Positions 16,538-26,398 of a stretch of 64,000 nucleotides of DNA are shown piece by piece (position 1 is the stretch's first letter; every line of letters starts with the position of its first letter). Made by a program: the position numbers and the translations under genes. Source of the stretch: Nocardia jinanensis (GTDB lineage: Bacteria; Actinomycetota; Actinomycetes; Mycobacteriales; Mycobacteriaceae); contig NZ_BMMH01000010.1 in NCBI RefSeq assembly GCF_014645735.1, positions 1 to 64,000 of the forward strand. The letters are read 5' to 3'. The notes under the pieces are model-generated. The model had not been told where the DNA came from. It searched no databases and saw only the letters and a list, made by a program, of their open reading frames with translations.

Positions 16538-18586
16538 GTGCCCTACCGCAAACCGAAGCGTTCCTGTGTACTGCCGGTTGTCGCGCTAGTGGCGGTAGCG
16601 GGTCCGATCCTCATACCCACCGTCACCGACCTCGGTAGATCCGCCGAGCAGATCGAACTCACGGCGGTGCCGCCCCAGCTCACCGAACTCGCGCTGCGGA
16701 CCGCGCCCGATATCGTGCTGCCGCTGGGCGAACTCACCGGCCTCGACCTGCCGGATCTACGCCTTGCCGATCTGCAGGCACTGGGCCTGCCCGGGCTGAG
16801 CCCGAACGGTACGACCACACCCACCGACCCGAGCCGCCGGCTCCCGGGGCGGCAGCCCGGCCTGGGTTTCGTCACCGAGGGTGGCACCCCGTCCGCGGAC
16901 ACACCCGCACTCACCCCCGGCGTCATCCCCCCTGAATTCATGGACGCGGTCGGTGCGCAGGTCAAAGAGCTCTCCAGGGATCAGCCCTTCAGCATGGTCG
17001 CGCTGACCGCTCCCGATCTGGCGAACACCACCGTGATGATCCGGGCCCGGCAGCCCGACGGCGGCTGGGGTCAGTGGTACGAGGCCAATCCGATCGACGG
17101 TGCCGACGGTGTGGCTACCGGCGCCCCCACCGGTACCGATCCGATCTATGTCGGCAACACCACGGCGGTCCAGGTGCTGGTCACCCGGAAGCCGCAACAG
17201 CACCAGGGCAATCCGCTCGAGCCGACCCCCGCGGCCGCGGGTGGCCCGCAGCAGCCGCCCGACCTCACCGCAGTCCTCATCGATCCGGGCCGCGGCGCGG
17301 TCGACGATCAACTCCAGGACATCGCCGCCGCCCTGCCCGGGGGCGGGCCTCGGGTCATCACCCGCGATCAGTGGGGCGCCGACGAATCGATCCGCTGCCA
17401 GGAGCCCACCTACGACGACGGTCTGGGCGGGATCACGGTCCATCACACGGCCGGGCGCAACGACTACAGCAAATCCGAATCGGCCGGAATCGTCCGCGCC
17501 ATCTACGCCTATCACTCGCAGACCCTGGGCTGGTGCGATATGGGATACAACGCGCTGGTCGACAAGTACGGACAGATATTCGAGGGCCGCTACGGCGGGC
17601 TGGACAAGACAGTGCAGGGCGCGCACGCGGGCGGGTTCAACGAGAACACCTCCGGCCTCGCGATAATGGGCGACTACCAGGTCGAACAGCCCACCGACGC
17701 GTCGATCGAGGCGGCCGGCAAATTCATCGGCTGGCGGGCCCGGATCGCCGGGCTGGACCCCAAGGGCCAGACCACCATGTATTCGGAGGGCACCGATTTC
17801 ACCCCGTACGCGCAGGGTGAGGAGGTGCATCTGCCGGTCGTCTTCGCGCATCGTGACGTCGGCAACACCAGCTGCCCGGGTGATGCCGCGTACGCGCAGA
17901 TGGACCGCATCCGCACAATCGCCGCCGGCGAGGCGGGGGCGACTCGATCCTCGACACCGCGCAGCCAGGCGTCGAGGTCGGATCTGGCCGCACTGGCCGA
18001 TCTCACCGCCAAACTGCTGACCATGGTGAACGACAACGTGATCGCCAAGTACTGGGTTTCCAAGGGCGGCCCGGACGGCCCACTCGGTCAAGCGGCCTCG
18101 GAGCCGTTGCCCGCGGCTCAGGGGCAGCAGTACGCGAAATTCGTGAACGGATACGTCTACACCACACCCGACGGGCAGGTGCACGAGATCGCCGGCAAAG
18201 TCCTGGACCGGTTCCTGGAGCTGGGCGCCGACGCGGGCGCGCTCGGACTGCCGCTCACCGACGCCTACCCGGTTCCCGAGGGTCTGCGTACCGACTTCCA
18301 GAACGGTTCGCTGATCCTGAACCAGACCGCCGATATCGTCATCACTCTCTGGAAGACCTACAACGACACCTACCAGCAGCAATCGCAGGGTGGCGGAGCT
18401 CAGCCCGGCACGGCCCCGCATGTGGTGCCCGGCCCCGGCCCGGTACCGCAGGCGGCGAGGCTGCCCGCACCCGCGGGGATATCGGAAGGGCAGTCGCCGG
18501 TCCCGCAGTACGCGCCGGAACCCGCCGCCGAGCCCGGTCCGGTGCCGCCGGCCGAGCCCGCGGCACCGCCACCCGCGGCGGCCTGA
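16538..18586 (+). CDS. N-acetylmuramoyl-L-alanine amidase (PGRP fold) with LGFP repeats
   Basis: Secreted peptidoglycan amidase, about 682 residues, counterpart of Rv3811. An N-terminal signal/anchor (VLPVVALVAVAGPILIPTV) precedes a 220-residue region, then a PGRP/amidase_2 domain starting RVITRDQWGADES. Zinc ligands are suggested by GGITVHHTAG, and VVFAHRDVGNTSCPGDA holds His and Cys. Two LGFP-type repeats (GGPDGPLGQAAS, GALGLPLTDAYPVPEG) and a Pro/Ala-rich tail end the protein. The GTG start has TTGGAGA directly upstream and is preferred to a TTG 12 bases earlier. It is divergent from the SpoIID/LGFP gene and shares about 220 bases of promoter region with it. Confidence 0.9.
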   Translation: MPYRKPKRSCVLPVVALVAVAGPILIPTVTDLGRSAEQIELTAVPPQLTELALRTAPDIVLPLGELTGLDLPDLRLADLQALGLPGLSPNGTTTPTDPSRRLPGRQPGLGFVTEGGTPSADTPALTPGVIPPEFMDAVGAQVKELSRDQPFSMVALTAPDLANTTVMIRARQPDGGWGQWYEANPIDGADGVATGAPTGTDPIYVGNTTAVQVLVTRKPQQHQGNPLEPTPAAAGGPQQPPDLTAVLIDPGRGAVDDQLQDIAAALPGGGPRVITRDQWGADESIRCQEPTYDDGLGGITVHHTAGRNDYSKSESAGIVRAIYAYHSQTLGWCDMGYNALVDKYGQIFEGRYGGLDKTVQGAHAGGFNENTSGLAIMGDYQVEQPTDASIEAAGKFIGWRARIAGLDPKGQTTMYSEGTDFTPYAQGEEVHLPVVFAHRDVGNTSCPGDAAYAQMDRIRTIAAGEAGATRSSTPRSQASRSDLAALADLTAKLLTMVNDNVIAKYWVSKGGPDGPLGQAASEPLPAAQGQQYAKFVNGYVYTTPDGQVHEIAGKVLDRFLELGADAGALGLPLTDAYPVPEGLRTDFQNGSLILNQTADIVITLWKTYNDTYQQQSQGGGAQPGTAPHVVPGPGPVPQAARLPAPAGISEGQSPVPQYAPEPAAEPGPVPPAEPAAPPPAAA

Positions 18587-18602
18587 CCCGGAGTCCCGGC
18601 CT

Positions 18603-18637
18603 CCGCGCCGAACCGTGCACCAGCCGGTTCGGCGCGG
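18603..18637. terminator. bidirectional hairpin terminator between convergent genes
   Basis: Perfect 12-base arms at 18603-18614 and 18626-18637 with an 11-base loop. It sits 17 bases past the amidase stop and 55 bases from the stop of the convergent HAD gene, so it can serve both. Confidence 0.8.
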
Positions 18638-18691
18638 TCGTCTGCCGTACCGGGCCGGCGTCCGGCGATTCGCGGGGAGCCCGGTCGTTCG

Positions 18692-19558
18692 TTATCGCTT
18701 CCCGGATGCCCGATCCGCGCGCGGCCACCAGCGTTCCAGCACCTGCGCGACTCCGTCCTCGCTGTTGGTCCCGGTGATCTCGTCGGCGGCCGCGAGGGCG
18801 TCCGGGTGGGCGTGACCCATCGCGACTCCGAGCCCGGCCATGCGCAGCATCGGGATGTCATTGGGCATATCGCCGAAAGCGATCATGTTCGCGGGGGCGA
18901 CACCGAGCCGCGCGCCGAGGATCCGCAACCCCTGCGCCTTGGTGACGCCGGGGGCGGAGATCTCGATGAGGCCTTGTTCGGTGGAGTAGGTGATATCCGC
19001 GCGGTCGCCGATATGCGAGGCGAGGGTCACCGCCATATCGCCGCTGCGGGCTCCCGGTAGCCGGATCAGCATCTTGATCGCCGGGCTGTCGATCACTTCG
19101 TCGCGGGCCACGGCGGTGTCGTCGGGGTTCAGCCAGGCGTGCTCGTACTGCGGTGAACTGACGAATTGCGGAGTCGCCGCGTCGTGCGCACTGGCGCCGA
19201 TCCGTTCGGCCGCCAGACCACAACCGGGCAGTACCTTCTCCGCGATATCGGCGACCCAGGCCAGCGTTCCGATATCCAGCGTGGTGGTCCCGAGCACCTT
19301 GTCGTGCTCGGCGTCGTAGAGCACGGCGCCGTTCCCGCAGACGCACAGCGGTGCGAATCCGAGGCCGGCCACGACCGGGGCGATCCAGCGCGGCGGACGC
19401 CCGGTGGCCAGCACGAACGGCACCCCGTCCGCGACCAGCGCCCGCACCGCCGCCCGGGTACGCACGGTGACCCGCTCGTAGGGATCGATCAGGGTGCCGT
19501 CCACATCGGAGGCCACCAGTTCCGGTCGGGTCTGCCGCGTTGCGCTCACCCGTTCCAT
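18692..19558 (-). CDS. Cof-type HAD-IIB phosphatase
   Basis: Cytoplasmic haloacid-dehalogenase-family phosphatase, about 288 residues, counterpart of Rv3813c. Motif I is ASDVDGTLIDP, motif II FVLATGR, motif III K in GVTKAQGLRIL, and motif IV AFGDMPNDIPML. The large cap between motifs II and III marks subfamily IIB. Substrates in this class are sugar phosphates or nucleotide phosphates; the substrate cannot be told here. An ATG was chosen; a GTG nine bases downstream has a better purine-rich site (GGAACGG). It is divergent from the ABC importer genes. Confidence 0.88.
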   Translation of the reverse strand: MERVSATRQTRPELVASDVDGTLIDPYERVTVRTRAAVRALVADGVPFVLATGRPPRWIAPVVAGLGFAPLCVCGNGAVLYDAEHDKVLGTTTLDIGTLAWVADIAEKVLPGCGLAAERIGASAHDAATPQFVSSPQYEHAWLNPDDTAVARDEVIDSPAIKMLIRLPGARSGDMAVTLASHIGDRADITYSTEQGLIEISAPGVTKAQGLRILGARLGVAPANMIAFGDMPNDIPMLRMAGLGVAMGHAHPDALAAADEITGTNSEDGVAQVLERWWPRADRASGKR

Positions 19559-19689
19559 TCTGCTGGGTCGGCCGCGGCCTCCTCGCCGGGCATACCCGCC
19601 CGCGGACGAACACGCAGCCGACCGTCCGTCGAGCATCCAGCGGGATCGCTCCCTATGATCAGGGGCTACACCTGATATCGAGGGGAATG

Positions 19690-20667
19690 ATGGCCGGCTT
19701 TCTGCTACGACGGACGCTCAATTACGTCGTGCTGCTGCTCTTGGCGTCCTTTCTCACCTTCAGCCTCGCTTCGCTGACCTTCCGGCCGCTGGACAGCCTG
19801 GAACAGCGCAATCCGCGCCCGCCGCAGTCGGTGATCGACGCCAAGGCCGAGGAACTGCATCTCGACGAGCCGATTCCGCAGCGCTACGTCACCTGGATGA
19901 CGGGCGTGGTGCACGGCGATTTCGGGGAGACCCTCGGCGGGCAGCCGGTGAGCGAGGAACTGGGCAGACGGGTCGCGGTGAGTTTGCGGTTGCTCATCCT
20001 CGGTTCGATCATCGGCACAGTGCTCGGCGTGCTGATCGGCGCGGCCGGGGCGATCCGCCAGTACAGATTCAGTGACTATTTCACGACCGTCGTATCGCTG
20101 CTGATCCTGTCCACCCCGGTATTCCTGCTGGCGACACTGTTGAAATTCGGTGCGCTCGAGATCAACTCGGCGACCGGTCAGCAGATCTTCCTCTATACCG
20201 GTGAGACATCGGCGACCAGTGTCGAGGGATTCGGCGCACAGCTGCTCGACCGCCTGCAGCATCTGGTGCTACCCACCCTGACCCTCGCGCTGGGTGGAAT
20301 GGCCGGATACAGCCGCTACCAGCGCAATGCCATGCTCGACGTTCTGCAGAGCGATTTCATCCGGACCGCCCGCGCCAAAGGTCTGACTCGCAACCGGGCG
20401 CTGTACAAACACGGTCTGCGGACCGCCCTCATTCCGATGGCCACCCTGTTCGCCTACAGCCTGGGCGGGCTGATCACCGGTGCCACCTTCACCGAGAAGA
20501 TCTTCGGCTGGCACGGTGTCGGGGAATGGCTCGTCGACTCGATCAATGCCCAGGACATCTACGTGGTCGCCACCGTCACCGCGTTCGCCGGTCTGGTGGT
20601 CCTGGTATCGGGCCTGCTCTCCGATATCGTGTACGCGATTCTCGACCCGCGGGTGCGGGTGGGGTGA
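19690..20667 (+). CDS. peptide/nickel-type ABC transporter permease (DppB/OppB family)
   Basis: Inner-membrane permease, about 325 residues, six hydrophobic segments. The first is RRTLNYVVLLLLASFLTFSL and the EAA-type loop is YQRNAMLDVLQSDFIRTARAKGLTRNRALYKHGLRTAL. It pairs with the next gene to form the channel for peptides or related solutes. Two adjacent ATG codons (19687 and 19690) are possible; GAGGGG is immediately upstream. It is the first gene of a five-gene operon. Confidence 0.92.
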   Translation: MAGFLLRRTLNYVVLLLLASFLTFSLASLTFRPLDSLEQRNPRPPQSVIDAKAEELHLDEPIPQRYVTWMTGVVHGDFGETLGGQPVSEELGRRVAVSLRLLILGSIIGTVLGVLIGAAGAIRQYRFSDYFTTVVSLLILSTPVFLLATLLKFGALEINSATGQQIFLYTGETSATSVEGFGAQLLDRLQHLVLPTLTLALGGMAGYSRYQRNAMLDVLQSDFIRTARAKGLTRNRALYKHGLRTALIPMATLFAYSLGGLITGATFTEKIFGWHGVGEWLVDSINAQDIYVVATVTAFAGLVVLVSGLLSDIVYAILDPRVRVG

Positions 20668-20717
20668 GCGAGTATGCGTAGCTACCGAGGTCCCCGCGAA
20701 TCCCCCGAGGGCACAGC

Positions 20718-21695
20718 GTGAGTATCAACGAAACCGAGATCCTGGTCCAGGGCGCACCCGAACCGGCCGCGTCCGGGCGGCGCAAGCTGATCCTGCGCCG
20801 CTTCCTGCGCAACAAACCCGCCCTGGTCGGGACAGCGGTGCTGATCCTGATGTTCCTGGCCAGTTTCCTACTGCCGTCGTTCCTGCCCTACGACTACCAG
20901 GAACTCGACTACACGGCGCTGCTCGAACCGCCCAGCCCCCAGCATCCCTTCGGCACCACCGAGATCGGCCAGGACGTACTCGCGCAAACGCTGCGCGGCC
21001 TGCAGAAATCACTGATCATCGGTTTGTGCGTGGCGCTGTTCTCCACCACCATCGCGGCCCTCACCGGCGCGGTCGCCGGACTGCTCGGCGGCTGGACCGA
21101 CCGGACCATCATGTGGGTGGTCGATCTGCTGCTGGTGGTCCCGAGTTTCATCATCGTGGCCCTGTTCGCGCCGCGCACCAAGGGCAGTAGCTCGATCGTG
21201 CTGCTGATCATCCTGCTCAGCGTGTTCGGCTGGATGATCAGCGCGCGGATCGTGCGGGGGTTGACCATGAGCCTGCGCGAACGCGAATTCGTCCGGGCCG
21301 CCCGATACATGGGCGCCCCTACCCGTACGATCATCCTCACCCATATCGTGCCGAATATCGCCTCGATCCTGATCATCGACACCACGCTCACCGTCGGCGC
21401 ATCGATCATGGCCGAAACCGGGCTCAGCTTCCTCGGATTCGGGGTGCAGCCGCCGGATGTCTCGCTCGGGTCGCTGATCGCCGGCGGCACCAGTTCCGCT
21501 ATGACCTATCCGTGGCTGTTCCTCTTCGCGGGCGGTCTGCTGATCACCACCGTGCTCTGCGCGAACCTGATCGGTGACGGCTTGCGCGACGCGTTCGATC
21601 CCGGCGCGAAACGCGCCCGGTCCCGGCCGTCCCGCAAGGCGCGCAAGGCCGCGCGCGCGGAGAAGTCCCGGCAGGCGGAGGAAGCGCTCATATGA
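20718..21695 (+). CDS. peptide/nickel-type ABC transporter permease (DppC/OppC family)
   Basis: Second permease, 325 residues, GTG start. An N-terminal cytoplasmic stretch with RRFLRNKPALVGTAVLILM leads into the first membrane segment. The conserved HPFGTTEIGQDVLAQTLRG and the EAA loop SLREREFVRAARYMGAPTRTIILTHIVPN are present. The C-terminus is Lys/Arg/Ala-rich. Its stop overlaps the ATPase start as ATGA, so the two are translationally coupled. Confidence 0.92.
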   Translation: MSINETEILVQGAPEPAASGRRKLILRRFLRNKPALVGTAVLILMFLASFLLPSFLPYDYQELDYTALLEPPSPQHPFGTTEIGQDVLAQTLRGLQKSLIIGLCVALFSTTIAALTGAVAGLLGGWTDRTIMWVVDLLLVVPSFIIVALFAPRTKGSSSIVLLIILLSVFGWMISARIVRGLTMSLREREFVRAARYMGAPTRTIILTHIVPNIASILIIDTTLTVGASIMAETGLSFLGFGVQPPDVSLGSLIAGGTSSAMTYPWLFLFAGGLLITTVLCANLIGDGLRDAFDPGAKRARSRPSRKARKAARAEKSRQAEEALI

Positions 21696-23599
21696 CCGGA
21701 GAGAACACCACGGTGCAAGCGGCAGCGAACCGGACCGGACCCGGCGGAACCGGTCCCGGCCGAGGCAGTGCGCCGCTGCTGGAAGTATCGGATCTGCGCG
21801 TCTCCTTCCCCAGCGAAGAGGGTCGCATCGACGCGGTACGCGGGGTGAACTACACCGTCGCCGACGGCGAAGTACTGGCAATCGTCGGCGAGTCCGGGTC
21901 CGGTAAATCGGTGTCCTCACTGGCGGTGATGGGCCTGCTACCGGATCAGGCCCGGGTCACCGGTTCGATCCGGTTGCGCGGGCGCGAACTGCTGGGCCTG
22001 GGTGACAAGGAGCTGTCGAAACTGCGCGGGAGCGCGGTGAGCATGGTCTTCCAGGACCCGCTCTCGGCGCTCACCCCCGTGTACCGGGTGGGCGATCAGG
22101 TCGCCGAAGCGCTGCTCGCGCACGGGAACATGAACAAGACCGAAGCCGCGAAACGCGCGGTCGAACTGCTGGATCTGGTCGGTATCCCCGATCCGGAACT
22201 GCGCGCCAAAGCATTTCCGCACGAATTCTCCGGCGGGATGCGCCAGCGCGTGGTCATCGCCATGGCGATCGCCAACGATCCCGCGCTCATCATCTGCGAC
22301 GAACCGACCACCGCCCTCGATGTGACGGTGCAGAAGCAGATCCTGAACCTGCTGCGCAAGGCCCGCGATATCACCGGCGCGGGCGTCGTCATGATCACCC
22401 ACGATATGGGCATCGCGGCCACACTCGCCGATCGGGTGGCCGTGATGTACGCGGGCAAGGTCGTGGAAACCGCTGGTACCGCAGAGGTTTTCCGGAGCCC
22501 GCGGATGCCCTACACCGTGGGCCTGCTCGGCTCGATACCGCGGATGGACGGACCGGCGCGGGCTCCGCTCATCCCCATCGTCGGCGCGCCTCCGGCGATG
22601 CACGCGCTGCCGCCGGGGTGTTCGTTCGCGCCGCGTTGCCCCGTCGCGATCGAGAACTGCCGGTCCACGGAACCGCCGCTGGCCGAAACCGTTCCGGGCC
22701 ACGACGCGGCGTGTATCCGCACCGGTGAGGTCGATTCACCGGCACTGTTCGAGGCCTACCGCCGCGAGATCGGCGAACCGGAAGCCGCCCCGGCGGCCGA
22801 CGCGCAGCCGGTGCTGAAGGTGACCGACCTGGTCAAGACCTTCCCCATCACCTCCGGGGTGATCCTGCGGCGGCGCAAAGGCGAGGTCCGCGCGGTGGAC
22901 GGAATCAGTTTCGAGGTCCGGGCCGGGCGCACCCTGGCCCTGGTCGGTGAATCCGGGTCGGGTAAATCCACCACGCTCACCCAGATCCTGGACATGGTGA
23001 AACCACAGTCCGGGACCATCGAGATCATGGGCCGTGACACCGCCACACTCGGCGCCGCCGAACGTCGCGATCTGCGTCGCAAACTGCAGATAGTCTTCCA
23101 GGACCCCACGGCCTCACTGGATCCGCGACTGCCGGTATCCGATATCGTCTCCCAGCCGATGCGTATCGCGAAGCGGCCGAAATCCGAGATCGCCCAGCGG
23201 GTCCCGGACCTGCTGCGGCAGGTGGGATTACGCCCGGAACACGCCGACCGCTATCCCGGTGATTTCTCCGGTGGCCAGAAGCAGCGCATCTGCATCGCCC
23301 GGGCGCTGGCTCTCGACCCGGAGCTGCTGGTGCTCGACGAACCGGTGTCGTCGCTGGATGTCTCCATCCAGGCGGGTGTGCTGAATCTGCTGCGCGATCT
23401 GCAGGCCGAACGCGGACTGTCCTACCTCTTCGTCTCCCACGACCTGTCCGTGGTACGCAATCTCGCCCACGATATCGCGGTGATGTACCGGGGCAAGATC
23501 GTCGAAGCGGGACCGGCGGAACAGATCTTCGGCGATCCGGGACACGAATACACACGATCACTGATCGATGCCGTGCCCGTACCCGTGGTAGAGGGTTGA
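21692..23599 (+). CDS. fused double ATPase of peptide ABC transporter (DppD-DppF fusion)
   Basis: Two ABC ATPase domains in one chain of 635 residues, replacing the usual separate DppD and DppF. Domain 1 (about 28-290): Walker A GESGSGKSVSS, signature FSGGMRQRV, Walker B LIICDEPTTALDV. The oligopeptide C-terminal motif PPGCSFAPRCPVAIENC follows and may hold a metal or Fe-S cluster. Domain 2 (about 370-625): Walker A GESGSGKSTTL, signature FSGGQKQRI, Walker B LLVLDEPVSSLDV. Both sites look intact. Fused forms are common in actinobacteria. Confidence 0.93.
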   Translation: MTGENTTVQAAANRTGPGGTGPGRGSAPLLEVSDLRVSFPSEEGRIDAVRGVNYTVADGEVLAIVGESGSGKSVSSLAVMGLLPDQARVTGSIRLRGRELLGLGDKELSKLRGSAVSMVFQDPLSALTPVYRVGDQVAEALLAHGNMNKTEAAKRAVELLDLVGIPDPELRAKAFPHEFSGGMRQRVVIAMAIANDPALIICDEPTTALDVTVQKQILNLLRKARDITGAGVVMITHDMGIAATLADRVAVMYAGKVVETAGTAEVFRSPRMPYTVGLLGSIPRMDGPARAPLIPIVGAPPAMHALPPGCSFAPRCPVAIENCRSTEPPLAETVPGHDAACIRTGEVDSPALFEAYRREIGEPEAAPAADAQPVLKVTDLVKTFPITSGVILRRRKGEVRAVDGISFEVRAGRTLALVGESGSGKSTTLTQILDMVKPQSGTIEIMGRDTATLGAAERRDLRRKLQIVFQDPTASLDPRLPVSDIVSQPMRIAKRPKSEIAQRVPDLLRQVGLRPEHADRYPGDFSGGQKQRICIARALALDPELLVLDEPVSSLDVSIQAGVLNLLRDLQAERGLSYLFVSHDLSVVRNLAHDIAVMYRGKIVEAGPAEQIFGDPGHEYTRSLIDAVPVPVVEG

Positions 23600-23642
23600 C
23601 AGACGTGTTCGGGGTTCCACCGGCAGGAAGGATGTATCGGCC

Positions 23643-25319
23643 ATGAGAATTCGATCACTGGGGGTCCGGCTGGCGGTGCCGCTGTGCGCCGTCGCGTTGC
23701 TCGCGACCGGTTGCGGTGCGAACGACGCGGGGGCACCCGAGGGCGCGGTCGCCGAACTGGGCACGATCAACGACATCAACCCCCACGATGTGAGCGAACT
23801 GCGCGACGGCGGCAACCTACGGCTGGCCACGACGTCGTATCCGGAGCACTGGAACCCGATGCAGATCGACAGTGACGGCGAGTCGGCGGGCATCATGCGC
23901 ACGATGATGCCGCGCGCATTCGCCACCGACGCGGCCGGAGCCACCTCGGTCAACACCGATTTCTTCACCAGCGTCGAACTGACGAGTACCGAGCCTCAGC
24001 AGGTCACCTACACCATCAATCCGAAAGCGGTGTGGTCCGACGGCGCCCCCATCACGTGGGAGGACATCTCCTCGCAGGCGAACGCCCTCAGCGGCAAGGA
24101 TCCGCGTTTCCTCATCGGGAACACCAACGGATTCGACCGGATCGAGAAGGTCGAACGCGGCAGCGACGATCGCCAGGCGATCATCACCTTCAAGAGCCAC
24201 TACGCGGACTGGGCCGGGCAGTTCTCCGGTAACTCCATGCTCATGCCCAAGGAAGCCACCGCGACACCGGAGGCGTTCAACGAGGGCTGGCGCAACGCGC
24301 CCGGGAAGACTTCGGGGCCGTTCATCATCCAGTCCACCGACCGGGGACAGGGCCGGATCACGCTGGGCCGCAATCCGAAATGGTGGGGCGCCACCCCGAA
24401 GCTCGACACCATCACGTTCAGCGTGCTCTCCAGCGAGGCCATGGTGCCGGCACTGGCCAACAACGAGATCGACGCCATCGGCCTGGCGACTCGCGACGAT
24501 ATGCAGACGGCCCGCAAGACGCCCGGCGTCGCGATCCGGCGCGCTCCCGGTAACAGCTGGTCGCATCTGACCTTCAACGGTGCCCCGGGCTCGCTGCTGG
24601 AGAACCCGGAACTGCGGGTCGCGATCATCAAGGCGATCGACCGGGCGGGTATCGCCAAGGCCATGCAGAACGGTCTGGTGGCGGACCCGAAACCGCTGAA
24701 CAACCACATCTTCATCCAGGGCCAGAAGGGGTATCAGGACAACAGCCTGCCTTTCGATCCCGAGGCCGCCGCGCGGGAACTCGACGCGCTCGGCTGGAAA
24801 CTGAACGGCGACATCCGGGAGAAGGACGGCCGCAAACTGGTGATCCGCGATGTCATGTACAACGACCAGACCTGGGTGCAGGTCGCGCAGATCATCCAGC
24901 AGAACCTGCGGCAGGTGGGGATCGAGCTCAGTATCGAGACCAAACCCGGTAGCGGTTTCTTCACCGACAATATCCAGCCCGGCAACTTCGATGTCGGCCA
25001 GTGGGTCTGGGCCGGTGACGCGTTCCCGTTGAGCAGCATCCCGCAGATCTGGGGTTACTACCCCGACAATCTGCAGGGCAACTACGGCCGGATCGGTTCG
25101 CCGGAGCTCAACGACCTCATCGAGAAGACCCTGACCGAACTCGACCCGCAGAAGGCCATCGAACTGGCCAATCAGGTCGACCAGGCGGTGTGGGCCGAGG
25201 GTCATTCGATTCCGCTGGTGCAGTCGGCCGGTAATGTCGGCGTCCGCGACAACCTCGCCAACTACGGTGCCGCGGGGCTGGCTTCGCTGGACTACACGAA
25301 AATCGGTTTCCTGAAGTGA
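23643..25319 (+). CDS. ABC transporter substrate-binding lipoprotein (SBP family 5)
   Basis: Extracytoplasmic solute receptor of the importer, 558 residues. The lipobox is LLATGC with the Cys at about residue 22. The family-5 features include LATTSYPEHWNPM near the N-terminus and the WSDGAPITWEDI segment. The likely ligand is a peptide, as for DppA/OppA relatives, but nickel or other solutes are possible in this family. It follows the ATPase gene by 43 bases, and its stop overlaps the next start. Confidence 0.9.
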   Translation: MRIRSLGVRLAVPLCAVALLATGCGANDAGAPEGAVAELGTINDINPHDVSELRDGGNLRLATTSYPEHWNPMQIDSDGESAGIMRTMMPRAFATDAAGATSVNTDFFTSVELTSTEPQQVTYTINPKAVWSDGAPITWEDISSQANALSGKDPRFLIGNTNGFDRIEKVERGSDDRQAIITFKSHYADWAGQFSGNSMLMPKEATATPEAFNEGWRNAPGKTSGPFIIQSTDRGQGRITLGRNPKWWGATPKLDTITFSVLSSEAMVPALANNEIDAIGLATRDDMQTARKTPGVAIRRAPGNSWSHLTFNGAPGSLLENPELRVAIIKAIDRAGIAKAMQNGLVADPKPLNNHIFIQGQKGYQDNSLPFDPEAAARELDALGWKLNGDIREKDGRKLVIRDVMYNDQTWVQVAQIIQQNLRQVGIELSIETKPGSGFFTDNIQPGNFDVGQWVWAGDAFPLSSIPQIWGYYPDNLQGNYGRIGSPELNDLIEKTLTELDPQKAIELANQVDQAVWAEGHSIPLVQSAGNVGVRDNLANYGAAGLASLDYTKIGFLK

Positions 25320-26014
25320 GATCCCGGATAGGCCACCCCCTGGCCTATCCGCTGTGCGTGACCATCGGCGCCCTCGCGGTACTCACCGCGTGGGCGCCGT
25401 TCGCCGATCCGGACCAGCTCAGCGCCTTGGCGGTGGTCGGACTCGGGATGATCGGCTACAGCGGATACCGGTTCGCGGTAGCGCTGGGGGTGCTGTCCTA
25501 CCGTGCCGGAGGGCCGGAGGCGGTGGCCGTGCGGCGGGTACGACAGGAACACCAGCTGCTCAGCCGCTCCTGGCTGGAACTGCGCGACGCCGGTGAACAG
25601 CGCTGGATCCCGGTGTACTTCACACCGGAGCTGATCGGCTTCACCGGCGGCACCGCCCTGTGCGCTGAGCGGCGGATCGTGCTGCGACAGGACCCGGGGT
25701 CCGATCCGCCGGACGGACCGGACCTCGAATTCCGCGTGCTCCCGGCCGGCCGGGCCCGGGAGGACGAACCACCCGGACGCCTGGTCGACAACCCGACCCG
25801 GGTGGATCCCGGAGCGGAAACCCGGGCGGCCGCCGCCACGAAGGTCACCCGCAGGTTGCTGCTGGACGCCCAGTCCGTGGTCGCGGCACCGTTCGCGGGT
25901 CTGCTGTGGGTATACGTGATGGACGGAGGCACGGCAGCCTTCACCGCAGCGCTGTGCGTGGCCGCCGCGGCCGGTATCTGGCTCAGCGCGATCCGCGGGT
26001 CGGACCCGAGCTGA
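25316..26014 (+). CDS. small membrane protein co-transcribed with the ABC importer
   Basis: Not recognised; 232 residues. Two hydrophobic segments at the N-terminus (AYPLCVTIGALAVLTAWAPF and LSALAVVGLGMIGYSGYRFAVALG) and two at the C-terminus (VVAAPFAGLLWVYVM and AAFTAALCVAAAAGIWLSAI) flank a soluble loop of about 120 residues. The GTG start overlaps the lipoprotein stop as GTGA, so it belongs to the same operon. A transport accessory role is inference from position only. Its 3' end meets the truncated PIN gene on the other strand. Confidence 0.75.
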   Translation: MRSRIGHPLAYPLCVTIGALAVLTAWAPFADPDQLSALAVVGLGMIGYSGYRFAVALGVLSYRAGGPEAVAVRRVRQEHQLLSRSWLELRDAGEQRWIPVYFTPELIGFTGGTALCAERRIVLRQDPGSDPPDGPDLEFRVLPAGRAREDEPPGRLVDNPTRVDPGAETRAAAATKVTRRLLLDAQSVVAAPFAGLLWVYVMDGGTAAFTAALCVAAAAGIWLSAIRGSDPS

Positions 26015-26035
26015 GCTCCGCGCTGCGGGGCGAGA

Positions 26036-26386
26036 CCAGTTGTCGGTCACGATGGCCCCTGCTCCGCCGACGAGCGCGGCGGCGAGCACATGTTCGTCGT
26101 CGGGGTCCTGGAGACCGAAGGTGCCCTCGTGGGGCTCCCAGCCTTCCACGAGGGCATCATCGAATGCGCTTTGCATCTGCGAGGTGAGCCGCTTTGCTCG
26201 CGCTGCGGCCTCCTCCGGGTCGACCTCATATCGCTGGGTGAGCTTGCTAGCCTCATGGGTCTCCAGCTCTTCGAGGATCGCGTGGGACCACAGCGGCCGA
26301 TACAGGCCCTCGATCGCCAGCGACAGCAGAAAGTCACGCTGGAGGCCGGGCCACAGAACACACGTATCCAAGACGGCGGCGAACAT
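26036..26386 (-). pseudogene. truncated PIN-domain toxin remnant
   Basis: About 117 residues match a PIN ribonuclease: AAVLDTCVLWPGLQRDFLLSLA with the first Asp, a middle acidic segment EELETHEASK, and DPDDEHVLAAALVGGAGAIVTDN with two conserved Asp and the final TDN. The usual C-terminal strand and helix after TDN (a further 60 or so residues) is absent. The frame instead runs on antisense through the neighbouring membrane-protein gene, which shows the toxin gene was cut. A short remnant that may be its antitoxin lies just upstream. Confidence 0.7.
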
Positions 26387-26398
26387 GCCGGGTTTATT

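Noticed and set aside
16757..18421. 554-codon minus-strand frame opposite the amidase
   Set aside because: Antisense shadow with no recognisable domain.
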